A stretch of 64,000 nt of DNA, from NCBI RefSeq assembly GCF_000765695.2, contig NZ_JRPB02000003.1, positions 1 to 64,000 of the forward strand, in the 5' to 3' direction. Shown here one piece after another: positions 26,337 to 36,286 of the stretch. Within the stretch, counting starts at the first letter, position 1. Each line of letters opens with the position of its first letter. Made by a program: the position numbers and the translations under genes. The notes under the pieces were generated by a model that worked only from the letters and a program-made list of their open reading frames with translations, was not told the DNA's origin and did not search any database. This DNA is from Helicobacter sp. MIT 11-5569. GTDB lineage: Bacteria; Campylobacterota; Campylobacteria; Campylobacterales; Helicobacteraceae.

Positions 26337-26723
26337 TTATTTGGTAAAAATAGTCGTTAAAATATCTTTTTCTAACGCATAAAGCGTATAACGAATACTC
26401 TTAAAATGCTCGCTTTCTTGAAGACTTCGTAACTTTAAGATTTCTTCTAAAACGCGTGCAGATTCTTGAGCGCGTTTGAAGTTTGCAATAAAAATATTTT
26501 CTAAGTTTTCTCTTTTTTGTTCATCTTTTGTAGAAGTTTTTAGCACATCTTTGATGGAATCACGTGTGTTTAGAATCTCTATGGAGTTTGCGATTCTGCA
26601 TTGATGGCGGAGATTTTTAAGTGTTAAAGCAAAGTTTTTATGGTTAAAACCATAGCGCAAAATATCTTCAATTACGCGAATCCCCTCACGTAATCGATTG
26701 AGATTTGCATCAACAATACGCAT
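26337..26723 (-). CDS. Stand-alone ThiD2-like domain protein
   Basis: About 128 aa from MRIVDANLNRLREGIRVIED, the hallmark of the ThiD2 domain normally found at the N terminus of some thiamine-phosphate synthases (ThiE). DILRYGF, LRHQCRIANS and RDSIKDVL also fit. No ThiE domain follows. The start is uncertain: the frame is open up to a TTG at 26771 overlapping the Bax-inhibitor gene, while the well-placed TAATG start at 26746 is in another frame. It is likely linked to thiamine pyrimidine metabolism, but the activity is unproven. Confidence 0.65.
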   Translation of the reverse strand: MRIVDANLNRLREGIRVIEDILRYGFNHKNFALTLKNLRHQCRIANSIEILNTRDSIKDVLKTSTKDEQKRENLENIFIANFKRAQESARVLEEILKLRSLQESEHFKSIRYTLYALEKDILTTIFTK

Positions 26724-26745
26724 TTGCGCATTGTCAAGTGTTGCA

Positions 26746-27456
26746 TTATTCCTTTGTGCTAAAGATTCCAAGAATTTGAAGCAAAGAAATAAATAAATTT
26801 AAAAAGTCTAAATATAGACTAACTGCTGCCATTACAGGGCTATTATATAAGCCACGCACTATATTTTGTGTATCATAAGCAATAAAAATACTAAATAAAA
26901 TTGCTCCTGCTCCAGCAAGTGCAACTTGTAAAATAGGGCTTCCTAAGAATAAATTAATTAAAGAGCCAGCCACGACAACAATAAGTGCAATGAAAAGCAT
27001 TTTGCCCATACTTGCTAAATCTTTTTTAGTGCGGAGTGCAAAAATACTCATTACGCCAAAAATAGCTGTGGTTAGCAAAAATGCCTGCGCTACAATCGCT
27101 GCTCCACCGGGTAACCCTAAGATTCGACTAAGAATTGGTGTTAAAGTCAAACCTGTCATAAAAGTAAAAGCAAAAAGCAAAATCAAACTAATACTAGGCT
27201 TTGATTTGATAAATATTAAACCACCCAACAAAGCGAATTCCAAAATCACAAAACCAATATAATATTGTGAAATCAAATCTCCAAATGCAGAGATTCCAAT
27301 ATATGCGCCCACTGTTGCAGCAAGTAAAGAGCCAGCAAAAAGCTGATAAGTTTGTTTTACAAAGCTAATGAGTGCTGCATCACTTTGCAAAAGCGTGCTT
27401 TGCTCTGCATAGTTGTTATAACCATTACCCATAGGTTTTCTATCATATAAAGACAT
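26746..27456 (-). CDS. Bax inhibitor-1/YccA family membrane protein
   Basis: 236 aa with seven predicted membrane helices after a polar N terminus (MSLYDRKPMGNGYNNY). VKQTYQLFAGSLLAATVGAYI and the C-terminal AYDTQNIVRG with LYLDFLNLFISLLQILG are characteristic of the BI-1 (TMBIM) family, which in bacteria includes YccA and the pH-sensitive calcium leak protein YetJ. The role here is unknown; YccA relatives modulate FtsH. First gene of the minus-strand run, divergent from gapA. Confidence 0.9.
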   Translation of the reverse strand: MSLYDRKPMGNGYNNYAEQSTLLQSDAALISFVKQTYQLFAGSLLAATVGAYIGISAFGDLISQYYIGFVILEFALLGGLIFIKSKPSISLILLFAFTFMTGLTLTPILSRILGLPGGAAIVAQAFLLTTAIFGVMSIFALRTKKDLASMGKMLFIALIVVVAGSLINLFLGSPILQVALAGAGAILFSIFIAYDTQNIVRGLYNSPVMAAVSLYLDFLNLFISLLQILGIFSTKE

Positions 27457-27562
27457 TTAAAAATCCTTAACAAATAAAATTAAAGGCGACATTATACCTT
27501 AAAAATATTAGGAATACTATTAAATATGTTACAATTTTAATTTATAACAACTAGAAGAGATT

Positions 27563-28564
27563 ATGATGCAAAAAATTAAAGTCTTTATCAATGGTTTTGG
27601 TAGAATTGGGCGATCTATTGTGCGTGTGGCTTTGTGTGAAATGCAAGATTGCATTGAGATTGTGGGGGTCAATGATTTAGCAAGTCCAGAGATTCTAAGT
27701 TACCTTTTAACGCATGATTCTGTGCATCATAGTAAAAGAATTACACAAGACAATGATTCTTTTGTGTTTAATGGAGTAAAGATTCCATTTTCTCAATGTA
27801 AAAATCCTAGTGAAATTGATATTTTAGGAGCAGATGTTGTGATTGAAGCAAGTGGATTGTTTCTAAGTCAAAGTGATGTAGAATCACATTTGCAAAAAGG
27901 GGCAAAACGCGTGATTTTTTCTGCTCCTGCAAAAGATGCTACTAAAACTTTTGTGTTTGGTGTTAATCACACACAATATCAAGGGGAGAAAATTATTTCT
28001 AATGCAAGTTGCACAACAAATGCGTTAGCACCTGTAATTATGCTCTTAGATGAAGCTTTTGGTGTAGAAAAAGGAATCTTAACAACAATCCATAGCTATA
28101 CAAATGACCAAAATCTAATTGATGCAGCGCATCGCAAGGGAGATTTTCGCCGTTCGCGTGCTGCCGCGCTTAATATAATTCCGACAACAACGGGAGCTGC
28201 AAAGGCTTTACATCTAGTTTTACCGCAAATGAAAGATAAACTACATGGACATAGTGTGCGTGTTCCCGTTGCTGATGTGTCGATGGTGGATTTGAATGTG
28301 AATCTTAATCAAAGTGCGACAAAAGAAGCGATTAATGCTTTGTTTTGTGAAGCAGCAGAAGGGAGATTGAAAGGAATCTTAGGGGTTGATAGGGAATATG
28401 GTGTTTCTCAAGATTTTTTGGATTGTCCTTTAAGCGGGGTTGTAGCACTTGATTTAACCTTTGTTTTAGCAGAAAATATGGCAAAGATTATGATTTGGTA
28501 TGATAATGAATGGGGATATTCGCATAGAATCCTAGAGATGGCAATGTATATTTGTAAGGAATGA
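27563..28564 (+). CDS. gapA: Glyceraldehyde-3-phosphate dehydrogenase
   Basis: 333 aa. The NAD(P)-binding motif is INGFGRIGRSIVR, the catalytic cysteine lies in SNASCTTNALAP, and a C-terminal WYDNEWGYSHR is typical. It interconverts glyceraldehyde-3-phosphate and 1,3-bisphosphoglycerate, in gluconeogenesis where the organism does not use sugars. Tandem ATGs (27563, 27566) follow AGAAGAG. The stop overlaps the csd4 start (ATGA). Confidence 0.95.
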   Translation: MMQKIKVFINGFGRIGRSIVRVALCEMQDCIEIVGVNDLASPEILSYLLTHDSVHHSKRITQDNDSFVFNGVKIPFSQCKNPSEIDILGADVVIEASGLFLSQSDVESHLQKGAKRVIFSAPAKDATKTFVFGVNHTQYQGEKIISNASCTTNALAPVIMLLDEAFGVEKGILTTIHSYTNDQNLIDAAHRKGDFRRSRAAALNIIPTTTGAAKALHLVLPQMKDKLHGHSVRVPVADVSMVDLNVNLNQSATKEAINALFCEAAEGRLKGILGVDREYGVSQDFLDCPLSGVVALDLTFVLAENMAKIMIWYDNEWGYSHRILEMAMYICKE

Positions 28565-29922
28565 GATTGAGAAGATTATTAAAACAAATAATATGTGTAA
28601 TTTTGGCAAGCGTTGCATTATTTGGCGCACAGGGAAATACTAAACAAGAGATTGTGATTGACACAAAAAATAAGGTTAAACAAAACACTCCTTTTGACCT
28701 TTACACATTAAAAGGTAAAGAAGATGGAGCGACATTATTAGTCATTGGCGGAATCCATGGAGATGAACCCGGAGGCTATTTCGCTCCCGCTCTTTTAGCG
28801 GATTATTACACAATCAAAAAAGGCAATGTGTTAGTTGTCCCAAATCTAAATCCTGATAGTATTATGGCATTTAGACGTGGAATCTATAGAGATATGAATC
28901 GCAAATTTGCTAGAATTGCAAAAAATGACCCAGATTTTAATAATGTAGAGCGCATTAAGAAGATTATCAAGGACCCTGAAGTAGATTTTATTATCAATTT
29001 GCATGATGGACATGGGTTTTATCGTGAGAAGTGGGAAAACTCTATTTTTAATCCCAAAGCTTGGGGGCAAACTTATGTAATTGACCAAAAAACTTTGGAT
29101 AATGTGCCTTTTGGGGATTTGGATTCCATTGCCAAACAGATAGAATCTAGGCTCAATCAAAGCTTGCATTATGATTTTCATACCTTTGGTGTGCGCAATA
29201 CAGAAACAAGAATCAAAGATGAAGAACAACAAAACTCCTTAACATTTTTTGCAGTAACACATCTTAAACCTGCCTTAGCGATTGAGACAAGCAAAAATAT
29301 TAAAGAATTACCACTTAAAACATTGTATCAATTAAGTTCTATTGAAGCATTAATGGAGATTTTAGGGATTGAGTTTGAGCGTAATTTTACATTAGATTTA
29401 AAAGGTATTACACAAAAAATTGAAAGTTATGGCAGCGTGAAGATTAACAACAATATTACGTTGGAACTCAATGGTATTAAAAATCGTCTCAATTTCGTGC
29501 CATTGTTAAGCGATAAGAATCATTTTGCTTTTACGCACCCAATCGGTGGAGTTAAAAAAGTTAAAGATGGCTTTGAAGTCTATATTGGACACAAGCGTAT
29601 CACACATTTAAAACCAGATATTTTTCCGATGCGTTGTAAATTAGAATCGCTAAAGATAGATGCTGATGGTAAGGAGATAGAAACGAGATTTGGAGAGAGT
29701 CTAGAGTTTAAAAAATACTTTTTGGTTAAGGGGCAAGATAATATGCGTGTAAATGTAATTGGATACTCTAAAAAGGGAGTTGTAAGTGAGCATAATATTA
29801 AGCTAAATAAAAATATGATAGATAAAAATTACGCATTAGATAAAAAAGGAAGTATATTTCGTGTAGAGATTTATGAAGGAAAAAATTTTTGTGGAATGCT
29901 AAATTTGCGTTTTAAGGAATAA
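28561..29922 (+). CDS. csd4: Csd4/Pgp1-type peptidoglycan DL-carboxypeptidase
   Basis: 453 aa with a signal peptide (MRLRRLLKQIICVILASVAL then FGAQ). The M14 zinc-site motif GGIHGDEPGGYF and the third-ligand region INLHDGHGFY are visible, followed by two beta-rich C-terminal domains as in Csd4. In Helicobacter pylori Csd4 and Campylobacter Pgp1 this periplasmic enzyme trims tripeptide stems to dipeptides and is needed for helical cell shape. That supports, but does not prove, a helical organism. It overlaps gapA by four bases, and hemH follows after one base. Confidence 0.9.
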   Translation: MRLRRLLKQIICVILASVALFGAQGNTKQEIVIDTKNKVKQNTPFDLYTLKGKEDGATLLVIGGIHGDEPGGYFAPALLADYYTIKKGNVLVVPNLNPDSIMAFRRGIYRDMNRKFARIAKNDPDFNNVERIKKIIKDPEVDFIINLHDGHGFYREKWENSIFNPKAWGQTYVIDQKTLDNVPFGDLDSIAKQIESRLNQSLHYDFHTFGVRNTETRIKDEEQQNSLTFFAVTHLKPALAIETSKNIKELPLKTLYQLSSIEALMEILGIEFERNFTLDLKGITQKIESYGSVKINNNITLELNGIKNRLNFVPLLSDKNHFAFTHPIGGVKKVKDGFEVYIGHKRITHLKPDIFPMRCKLESLKIDADGKEIETRFGESLEFKKYFLVKGQDNMRVNVIGYSKKGVVSEHNIKLNKNMIDKNYALDKKGSIFRVEIYEGKNFCGMLNLRFKE

Positions 29923-29923
29923 G

Positions 29924-30901
29924 ATGGAATCGGAGCAAAAAATTGCAGTTGTGCTTTTGAATATGGGTGGTCCAAATTCTCTTTTTGAAGTCAAAACTTT
30001 TTTAAAAAATATGTTTAATGATCCTTATATCTTGCCGATAAAAAGTGCATTTTTGCGTTCTGTTGTTGGGAGTTTTATTGTAAATAAACGCTTAGAGGAA
30101 GCGCAAAGCAATTATCAGAAAATTGGAGGAAAATCACCACTTGTTGGGCATACATTTGCGCTTTGTGAAGCTTTAAGTGCGTTAAAGCCAGAATACTATT
30201 TCACTTATGCAATGCGCTACACTCCGCCTTTTGCAGGTATGGTGGCGCAGGATTTGAAAGGGCGTGGAATTAAAGAAGTGGTGCTATTTAGTATGTATCC
30301 ACATTTTAGCTATACCACAACAGTTTCATCAATGCAAGATATTTTAAGAGCATTTAGAGAATGTGCATTTTCTCCAAAAATGGTGCAAGTGGAACGTTAT
30401 TATAAAGAAAAAGCTTATAATTTAGCTGTATTAGAGCGGATTAAAAATGCGCTAAATGGAGAGGATTCTAAAGATTTTCATTTGGTGTTTTCTGCACATT
30501 CTCTTCCAAAGAGAAATATAGAAAATGGCGACCCTTATCAAAAAGAAATTTTAGAGAATGTGGCAATTTTAGAATCTCTTTTTAAAGAATGCGGGTTAGA
30601 GTTTGCAAGTATTAAAGTAGCGTATCAATCTAAAATTGGTCCTATTAAATGGTTAGAGCCAAACTTGCAAGATGTATTACCAAAATATAAAGGCAAGAAA
30701 TTATTAATTTATCCTATTGCTTTTACAATGGATAATTCCGAAACGGACTTTGAGCTTTCTTGCCAATACAAGGAAGTTGCGCAAAAAGTTGGAATCGTAG
30801 ATTATCGTGTAGCAAGATGTTTAAATTCTGGTGTGGATTTTGCGGAGTGTGTTTTAGGAATCGTAGAAAAATATAAGGAATCTAACAAGGAAAATGAATA
30901 A
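29924..30901 (+). CDS. hemH: Ferrochelatase
   Basis: 325 aa. VVLLNMGGPNSLFEVKTFL at the N terminus, GGKSPLVGHT, and the catalytic-His segment FSAHSLPKRNIENGDPYQ are typical, with a later AFTMDNSETDFEL holding the conserved Glu. It inserts ferrous iron into protoporphyrin IX, the last step of heme synthesis, which catalase and cytochromes in this genome need. It lies in a compact run with gapA and csd4. Confidence 0.95.
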   Translation: MESEQKIAVVLLNMGGPNSLFEVKTFLKNMFNDPYILPIKSAFLRSVVGSFIVNKRLEEAQSNYQKIGGKSPLVGHTFALCEALSALKPEYYFTYAMRYTPPFAGMVAQDLKGRGIKEVVLFSMYPHFSYTTTVSSMQDILRAFRECAFSPKMVQVERYYKEKAYNLAVLERIKNALNGEDSKDFHLVFSAHSLPKRNIENGDPYQKEILENVAILESLFKECGLEFASIKVAYQSKIGPIKWLEPNLQDVLPKYKGKKLLIYPIAFTMDNSETDFELSCQYKEVAQKVGIVDYRVARCLNSGVDFAECVLGIVEKYKESNKENE

Positions 30902-30938
30902 TAAGATTTGTTAGGATTCCATTTTAATAAGGAATAAA

Positions 30939-31517
30939 ATGCGAAGTTTTTTAATTCTATTAATTGCATTATTTGGAATGTATGGCTGTCAAGATGAAAC
31001 AAGTGCCAATGCGGTAACAAGCGGAACAAATTATACAAAAGAACAGAAAAAGGCTATGGAGAATATTGATATTAATTCTTATGCAGAAGTTGCAGATGTT
31101 TTTCTGGAAACAAACACAATTAAAAGCAATGGTTTGCCATATTTTTTAGTTTTTTCTGCTAATGGCTGTGTGTATTGTGATCGTTTAAAAGACCTTATTA
31201 AAGAAAATGCTGAAATTAAGGAATTTTTGAAAGAAAATTATGCACCTTATTATATTAATGTAAGTTATTCTAAAACGCATTTTGTGGAATTTATAGATAA
31301 AAGTGTTGTTACAGCAGATTTGGCAGAGAAGTATGGGGTTAAGCCTACCCCAACGCTTGTGTTTTTAAGCAAAAGCGGCAAAGAGTTATTTGTGTATCCG
31401 GGTTTTATGCCAAAAGAGAGATTCCAAAAAGCTTTGGAGTTTTTTAAAAATCCAGAACTAGAAAATATGGAATCGCAAAATATCAAACAAGCATTTCAAG
31501 ATTTTATTCAATCTTAA
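30939..31517 (+). CDS. Thioredoxin-fold lipoprotein-like protein
   Basis: 192 aa. The N terminus MRSFLILLIALFGMYGC is a hydrophobic signal ending in a cysteine, though MYGC is a weak lipobox. A thioredoxin-like domain follows with the redox motif NGCVYCDRL (CVYC) and the cis-proline GVKPTPTLVFL. It probably acts in the periplasm as a disulfide reductase or isomerase, similar to SoxW-type proteins. It lies downstream of hemH; a long palindrome follows the stop. Confidence 0.75.
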   Translation: MRSFLILLIALFGMYGCQDETSANAVTSGTNYTKEQKKAMENIDINSYAEVADVFLETNTIKSNGLPYFLVFSANGCVYCDRLKDLIKENAEIKEFLKENYAPYYINVSYSKTHFVEFIDKSVVTADLAEKYGVKPTPTLVFLSKSGKELFVYPGFMPKERFQKALEFFKNPELENMESQNIKQAFQDFIQS

Positions 31518-31544
31518 AAAGAGAATCCTATCTTCATAAAAAAT

Positions 31545-31575
31545 AATTTATTTCCTTAATTAAAGGAAATAAATT
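31545..31575. terminator. Long AT-rich palindrome between the thioredoxin-like gene and the S10 operon
   Basis: AATTTATTTCCTT (31545-31557) and AAGGAAATAAATT (31563-31575) are perfect 13-bp arms around AATTA. It lies 28 bases after the upstream stop and 33 bases before the -35 of the ribosomal promoter. No clean T-run follows, so it may be a weak terminator or a protein-binding site. Confidence 0.45.
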
Positions 31576-31607
31576 GTAAAAAACAGATTATTTTTCTCCA
31601 TAAAGTA

Positions 31608-31637
31608 TTGCTAAAAAGAACTAAATATCTGTATAAT
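31608..31637 (+). promoter_or_regulatory. Sigma-70-type promoter of the S10 ribosomal operon
   Basis: TTGCTA (31608-31613) and TATAAT (31632-31637) are 18 bases apart and 58 bases before rpsJ. The leader holds a 7-bp hairpin, CATTAAC and GTTAATG (31655-31674), just before the RBS GAAGGAA. It should drive the whole ribosomal cluster. Confidence 0.6.
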
Positions 31638-31694
31638 TCCAGCTTCCAATATTACATTAACAGCAATGTTAATGAGTTCTTTGAAGGAAAATAA

Positions 31695-32006
31695 ATGGAA
31701 AAAATTAGACTTAAGTTAAAAGCGTATGACCATCGCGTTCTTGATAGATCAGTTGTTTCAATCGTTGAAGCTGTAAAAAGAACCGGTGCAGAAATTCGTG
31801 GTCCTATCCCACTTCCAACAAAAAAGAGACGATATACAGTCTTAAAATCTCCCCATATCAATAAAGATTCAAGAGAGCAATTTGAAATTAGAGTGCATAC
31901 AAGAATTATTGATATTGTCTCAGCGACTCCTGAAACTGTGGATAGCTTGACAAAATTAGATATGGCACCCGAAGTGGATGTAGAAGTCCGTTCAATGGGT
32001 AAATAA
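31695..32006 (+). CDS. rpsJ: 30S ribosomal protein S10
   Basis: 103 aa, the normal length. [19 protein letters not shown] and [15 protein letters not shown] are strongly conserved. It binds the 30S head and also acts as NusE in antitermination. First gene of the S10-spc-alpha supercluster; GAAGGAA lies before the ATG. Confidence 0.98.
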   Translation: MEKIRLKLKAYDHRVLDRSVVSIVEAVKRTGAEIRGPIPLPTKKRRYTVLKSPHINKDSREQFEIRVHTRIIDIVSATPETVDSLTKLDMAPEVDVEVRSMGK

Positions 32007-32015
32007 GGGGTATAA

Positions 32016-32594
32016 ATGGAATTTTTAGTAGAAAAAATTGGAATGAGCCGAACTGTTGGCAAGCCAAGTATTCCTGTAACTTTACTAAAGGTGAAAACTG
32101 CAAAAGTGTGTGAAGTTTTAGAAGGCGGTAAGGCTTTAGTTGCTTATCATCAAGGCAAAAGCACAAACAAATCTATTGTAGGACAGCAAAAGAAATATAA
32201 TCTTGATAAAGAATATAATAAATTTGCAACACTTGAAGTAAGCAATACAGAAGCAGGAGATTTGGATTTGTCTTCTTTAGAAACTGCAAAAAGAGCAAAA
32301 GTTTCTTTTAAGACAAAAGGTCGAGGATTTAGCGGAGTTATGAAACGCTGGAATTTTCAAGGTGGTCCAGCAGCGCATGGTAGTAGATTTCATAGAGCAC
32401 CCGGTTCTATTGGAAATCGTGAGTGGCCGGGTCGTGTTCAACCGGGCAAAAAAATGGCAGGACATTATGGCAATGAAAAAGTAACTGTTCAAAATGAGAT
32501 TGTTTCTTTTGATAAAGAACATGGAGTATTGGTTTTGAAAGGTTCTATTCCGGGCTTTAATGGCGCATTTGGTAGATTGAAAATTGTAGGTTAA
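32016..32594 (+). CDS. rplC: 50S ribosomal protein L3
   Basis: 192 aa, a little shorter than in E. coli (209). [20 protein letters not shown] and the following [20 protein letters not shown] form the loop that reaches the peptidyl-transferase centre. The N terminus ([14 protein letters not shown]) lacks the longer start of many homologues but is fixed by the AGGGGT site ten bases after rpsJ. It is an early assembly protein of the 50S subunit. Confidence 0.97.
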   Translation: MEFLVEKIGMSRTVGKPSIPVTLLKVKTAKVCEVLEGGKALVAYHQGKSTNKSIVGQQKKYNLDKEYNKFATLEVSNTEAGDLDLSSLETAKRAKVSFKTKGRGFSGVMKRWNFQGGPAAHGSRFHRAPGSIGNREWPGRVQPGKKMAGHYGNEKVTVQNEIVSFDKEHGVLVLKGSIPGFNGAFGRLKIVG

Positions 32595-32605
32595 AGGGTT
32601 GTGAA

Positions 32606-33220
32606 ATGAGTAAAGCAATTATTTTAGATAAAAATTTAAAAAAATCTGGTGAAGCACAATTACCAGAAAGCTATAAAGATATCAATTCACATAATCTTTA
32701 TCTTTATATTAAATCATTTTTAGCTTCAATGCGTGCAAATAATGCAGCAGCAAAAACACGCGGTAAAGTTAGCGGTGGTGGAAAAAAGCCTTGGAGTCAA
32801 AAAGGTGGCGGTAGAGCAAGAGCAGGAAGTATCACTTCTCCTGTATTTGTGGGTGGTGGTGTCGCACATGGTCCTAGCAATAACAAAAACTATAATCTAA
32901 AAGTGAATAAAAAACAAAAAAGACTTGCATTACAATATGCTTTATTAGAAAAAGCGAATAATGGTAGTTTGTTTATTGTGGATAAAATTCAAGTTGAAAG
33001 CGGCAAGACGAAAGATGCTTATACAATGTTTAAGACACTAAATCAAAGAAATACATTATTTGTTTCTGAAATTTTTGATGAAAAAACATTTTTAGCATTT
33101 AGAAATATTAGAGACTGCTACTTAATTGATGGTGCTGAATTAAATGCTTACTTAGCAGCGACATTTAGATCTGTGGTGATTGAAAAATCGCTTTTTGAAT
33201 CTATCACTAAAGAGGGTTAA
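32606..33220 (+). CDS. rplD: 50S ribosomal protein L4
   Basis: 204 aa. The long extended loop that lines the exit tunnel is visible as [20 protein letters not shown] and [14 protein letters not shown]. In E. coli L4 also represses its own operon; whether it does so here is unknown, although the S10 leader has a small hairpin. It lies 11 bases after rplC and two bases before rplW. Confidence 0.97.
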   Translation: MSKAIILDKNLKKSGEAQLPESYKDINSHNLYLYIKSFLASMRANNAAAKTRGKVSGGGKKPWSQKGGGRARAGSITSPVFVGGGVAHGPSNNKNYNLKVNKKQKRLALQYALLEKANNGSLFIVDKIQVESGKTKDAYTMFKTLNQRNTLFVSEIFDEKTFLAFRNIRDCYLIDGAELNAYLAATFRSVVIEKSLFESITKEG

Positions 33221-33222
33221 GA

Positions 33223-33504
33223 ATGGCAAGTATTACAGATATTAAATCTATTATGTATACAGAGAAGTCTTTAAAGCTTCAAGAACAAAGTGTGCTTGTA
33301 GTGCAAACTTCTCCAAAATTAAGTAAGACACAACTTAAAGAAGTGTTTAAAGAGTATTTTGGTGTAACGCCATTGTCTATTAATTCTTTAAGACAGGAAG
33401 GAAAAGTTAAAAGATTCCGCGGCGTTATTGGTAAAAGAAATGCTTTCAAGAAGTTTTATGTAAAGCTTCCAGAAGGTGCTAAAATTGAATCCCTAGCGGT
33501 ATAA
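33223..33504 (+). CDS. rplW: 50S ribosomal protein L23
   Basis: 93 aa. [20 protein letters not shown] and the conserved [19 protein letters not shown] identify uL23, which sits at the tunnel exit and docks trigger factor and SRP. Spacing is two bases after rplD and ten before rplB. Confidence 0.95.
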   Translation: MASITDIKSIMYTEKSLKLQEQSVLVVQTSPKLSKTQLKEVFKEYFGVTPLSINSLRQEGKVKRFRGVIGKRNAFKKFYVKLPEGAKIESLAV

Positions 33505-33514
33505 GGAGTAAATC

Positions 33515-34342
33515 ATGGCAATTAAAACATACAAACCATACACTCCTAGTAGGAGATTTATGAGCAATTTAAGCTCAGAAAATATCACTGCTAAAGCTAG
33601 TGTAAGAAAGTTATTAGTAAAACTTCCTGTGCATGCGGGACGTAATAATAATGGTAGAATCACAAGTCGTCATAAAGAAGGTGGAGCAAAGAAGCTGTAT
33701 AGAATTATTGATTTTAAACGCAATAAGTTTAATGTTGAAGGAAAAGTAAGCGCAATTGAGTATGATCCATATAGAAATTGTAGAATTGCTTTAATCACTT
33801 ATATAGATGGCGATAAGCGTTATATCATTCAACCTAGTGGCTTAAGTGTTGGCGATAAGATTATTGCAGCAGAAGGTGGGTTAGATATTCGTTTGGGTTA
33901 TGCAATGAAACTTAAGAATATTCCGATTGGAACAGTAATTCATAATATTGAAATGTATCCTGGTCGCGGAGGACAGCTCGCAAGAAGTGCTGGAGCAAGT
34001 GCGCAACTTATGGGTAGAGAAGGTAAATATTCTATTCTAAGAATGCCAAGTGGTGAAATGCGCTATATTCTAGGTGAATGTATGGCAACAATCGGAACAG
34101 TTGGAAATGAAGATTTTGCTAATATTTCTATTGGTAAAGCAGGACGTAATCGCCATTTAGGAGTGCGCCCACAAACTAGAGGTTCAGCAATGAATCCAGT
34201 AGATCACCCACATGGTGGTGGTGAAGGCAAGACAGGTTCAAGCGGGCATCCAGTTTCTCCATGGGGTATGCCAGCTAAAGGTTATAAAACACGTAGAAAG
34301 AAAGCAAGCGATAAGCTCATTATTTCAAGAAGAAAAAAATAA
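33515..34342 (+). CDS. rplB: 50S ribosomal protein L2
   Basis: 275 aa, full length. The C-terminal [19 protein letters not shown] motif carries the histidine near the peptidyl-transferase centre, and [19 protein letters not shown] is the conserved N-terminal block. It helps assemble the peptidyl-transferase region. The RBS AAGGAG precedes ATG. Confidence 0.98.
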   Translation: MAIKTYKPYTPSRRFMSNLSSENITAKASVRKLLVKLPVHAGRNNNGRITSRHKEGGAKKLYRIIDFKRNKFNVEGKVSAIEYDPYRNCRIALITYIDGDKRYIIQPSGLSVGDKIIAAEGGLDIRLGYAMKLKNIPIGTVIHNIEMYPGRGGQLARSAGASAQLMGREGKYSILRMPSGEMRYILGECMATIGTVGNEDFANISIGKAGRNRHLGVRPQTRGSAMNPVDHPHGGGEGKTGSSGHPVSPWGMPAKGYKTRRKKASDKLIISRRKK

Positions 34343-34351
34343 GGAATATAA

Positions 34352-34633
34352 ATGGCTAGATCAATAAAAAAAGGTCCTTTTGTTGATGAACATTTAATGA
34401 AAAAAGTTATCAAGGCAAAAGAGACAAAAGATAATAAACCAATTAAAACATGGTCGCGCAGAAGCACAGTTATTCCTGATATGATAGGTTTAACTTTTAA
34501 TGTGCATAATGGTAGAGCTTTTGTTCCTGTTTATATAACAGAAAATCATGTCGGTTATAAGTTAGGGGAATTTGCACCTACAAGAACTTTCAAAGGGCAC
34601 AAAGGTAGTGTCCAAAAGAAAATTGGTAAGTAA
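34352..34633 (+). CDS. rpsS: 30S ribosomal protein S19
   Basis: 93 aa. [19 protein letters not shown] and [20 protein letters not shown] are family signatures. It binds the 30S head with S13 near the A site. Nine bases follow rplB, and ten bases precede rplV. Confidence 0.98.
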   Translation: MARSIKKGPFVDEHLMKKVIKAKETKDNKPIKTWSRRSTVIPDMIGLTFNVHNGRAFVPVYITENHVGYKLGEFAPTRTFKGHKGSVQKKIGK

Positions 34634-34643
34634 GGGGTGATTA

Positions 34644-34973
34644 ATGAGTAAAGCATTATTAAGATATATCCGTTTATCCCCAACAAAAGCTAGATTGATT
34701 GCTAAAGAAGTGCAAGGAATGAATGCAGAGCTTGCTATTGCCTCTTTGGAGTTTATGCCAAATAAAGCAGCAAGAGTTATTTCAAAAGTTATTGCTTCTG
34801 CAGTTGCAAATGGTGGTTATGAGGCTGAAAATGTTATTGTTTCTTCTTGTAGAGTCGATGCTGGTCCTGTGCTTAGACGCTTTACGCCAAGAGCAAGAGG
34901 AAGGGCAACTCCAGTTAGAAAACCAACTTCACATATTTTTGTGGAAGTATCACAACAAAGTAAGGATAAGTAA
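34644..34973 (+). CDS. rplV: 50S ribosomal protein L22
   Basis: 109 aa. [19 protein letters not shown] and the tunnel hairpin [19 protein letters not shown] are visible. L22 lines the narrowest part of the exit tunnel, where macrolide resistance changes occur; the loop here looks normal. Its stop overlaps the rpsC start by one base (TAATG). Confidence 0.97.
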   Translation: MSKALLRYIRLSPTKARLIAKEVQGMNAELAIASLEFMPNKAARVISKVIASAVANGGYEAENVIVSSCRVDAGPVLRRFTPRARGRATPVRKPTSHIFVEVSQQSKDK

Positions 34974-35680
34974 TGGGTCAAAAAGTTAATCCGATTGGTC
35001 TAAGACTTGGAATCAATAGAAATTGGGAATCAAGATGGTTTCCTGCATTTGACAGTGCGCCGCAAAATATTGCTGAAGATTATAAAATTAGAAAATTCTT
35101 AAAGAAAGAACTTTATTATGCAAGTGTTAGTGATATTTTGATTGAGCGCACAGCAAAAAAAGTGCGTGTTACAGTAGTTGCGGCACGTCCGGGAATTATC
35201 ATTGGTAAAAAAGGTGCAGATGTTGAAAAGTTAAAAGAATCTTTAAAGAAAATTGTCAATAAAGATATTTTTATCAACATTAAAGAAGTTAAAAAGCCAC
35301 AAAGTAATGCGCAGCTCGCAGCAGAAAGTGTAGCAACGCAACTTGAGCGCCGTATTGCATTTAGACGTGCAATGAAGAAAGTAATGCAAGGTGCGATTAA
35401 ATCTGGTGCAAAGGGAATTAAAGTTCGTGTTTCTGGTCGTTTAGCAGGAGCTGAAATGGCAAGAACTGAATGGTATATGGAAGGTAGAATCCCACTCCAT
35501 ACCCTAAGAGCAAAAATTGATTATGGTTTTGCAGAGGCTTTGACAACTTATGGAAACATTGGTGTAAAAGTTTGGATTTTCAAAGGCGAAGTTTTGCAAA
35601 AAGGAATCCAATCAGAAAAGCAAAATGAAGATGGTGAAGAAAAATCAAGCCGTCCAGCAAGAAAGAGAAGGGGGCAATAA
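34973..35680 (+). CDS. rpsC: 30S ribosomal protein S3
   Basis: 235 aa. [20 protein letters not shown] begins the protein, and the KH motif [20 protein letters not shown] is clear. The C terminus is a basic, acidic-patched tail ([20 protein letters not shown]). It forms the mRNA entry site with S4 and S5. Translation is coupled to rplV; rplP follows after two bases. Confidence 0.98.
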   Translation: MGQKVNPIGLRLGINRNWESRWFPAFDSAPQNIAEDYKIRKFLKKELYYASVSDILIERTAKKVRVTVVAARPGIIIGKKGADVEKLKESLKKIVNKDIFINIKEVKKPQSNAQLAAESVATQLERRIAFRRAMKKVMQGAIKSGAKGIKVRVSGRLAGAEMARTEWYMEGRIPLHTLRAKIDYGFAEALTTYGNIGVKVWIFKGEVLQKGIQSEKQNEDGEEKSSRPARKRRGQ

Positions 35681-35682
35681 TT

Positions 35683-36108
35683 ATGTTGATGCCAAAAAGA
35701 ACAAAATACAGAAAGCAAATGAAGGGTAGAAATCGCGGTAAAGCATTTCGTGGAACTTCATTGGCATTTGGTGAGTTTGGGATTAAAGCTATTGAACATG
35801 GAAGAATTGACTCTCGCCAAATTGAAGCAGCACGTATTGCTATGACACGTGCGACAAAAAGAACAGGTATGGTGTGGATTCGTGTTTTCCCAGACAAACC
35901 ATTGACTGCTAAACCTCTTGAAACAAGGATGGGTAAAGGTAAAGGTGCTGTTGATAAATGGGTAATGAATATCAAGCCAGGTAGAATCATTTATGAGATG
36001 GGAAGTGTTGATGAATCTCTTGCAAGAAGCGCATTAGCTCTTGCGCAAAGTAAGCTCCCTTTTAAAACAAAAATTGTAACAAGAGAGGGTGAAAATGAAA
36101 TATACTGA
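35683..36108 (+). CDS. rplP: 50S ribosomal protein L16
   Basis: 141 aa starting [19 protein letters not shown], as usual for the family. [20 protein letters not shown] is the conserved core. It helps position A-site tRNA. Its 3' end overlaps the rpmC start by 14 bases. Confidence 0.97.
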   Translation: MLMPKRTKYRKQMKGRNRGKAFRGTSLAFGEFGIKAIEHGRIDSRQIEAARIAMTRATKRTGMVWIRVFPDKPLTAKPLETRMGKGKGAVDKWVMNIKPGRIIYEMGSVDESLARSALALAQSKLPFKTKIVTREGENEIY

Positions 36109-36286
36109 TATTAACATTAAAACCGTGGAAGAGTTAAAAGCTTTATTAAAAGAGAAAGAAACACTTTTATTTGAGTTAAATTTGAAATTAAGGACAATGC
36201 AATTAACAAATTCTAGTGAAATAAGAGTTGCAAGAAAAGATATTGCTAGAATCAAGACAGCTCTTAGCGAGAAAAGGAGGGCGTAG
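36095..36286 (+). CDS. rpmC: 50S ribosomal protein L29
   Basis: 63 aa from the ATG at 36095, chosen over a GTG at 36089 because GAGAGGGTG is better spaced and homologues start MKYT. The rest is a helical hairpin ([32 protein letters not shown]). It binds near the exit tunnel. It overlaps rplP by 14 bases. Confidence 0.94.
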   Translation: MKYTDINIKTVEELKALLKEKETLLFELNLKLRTMQLTNSSEIRVARKDIARIKTALSEKRRA

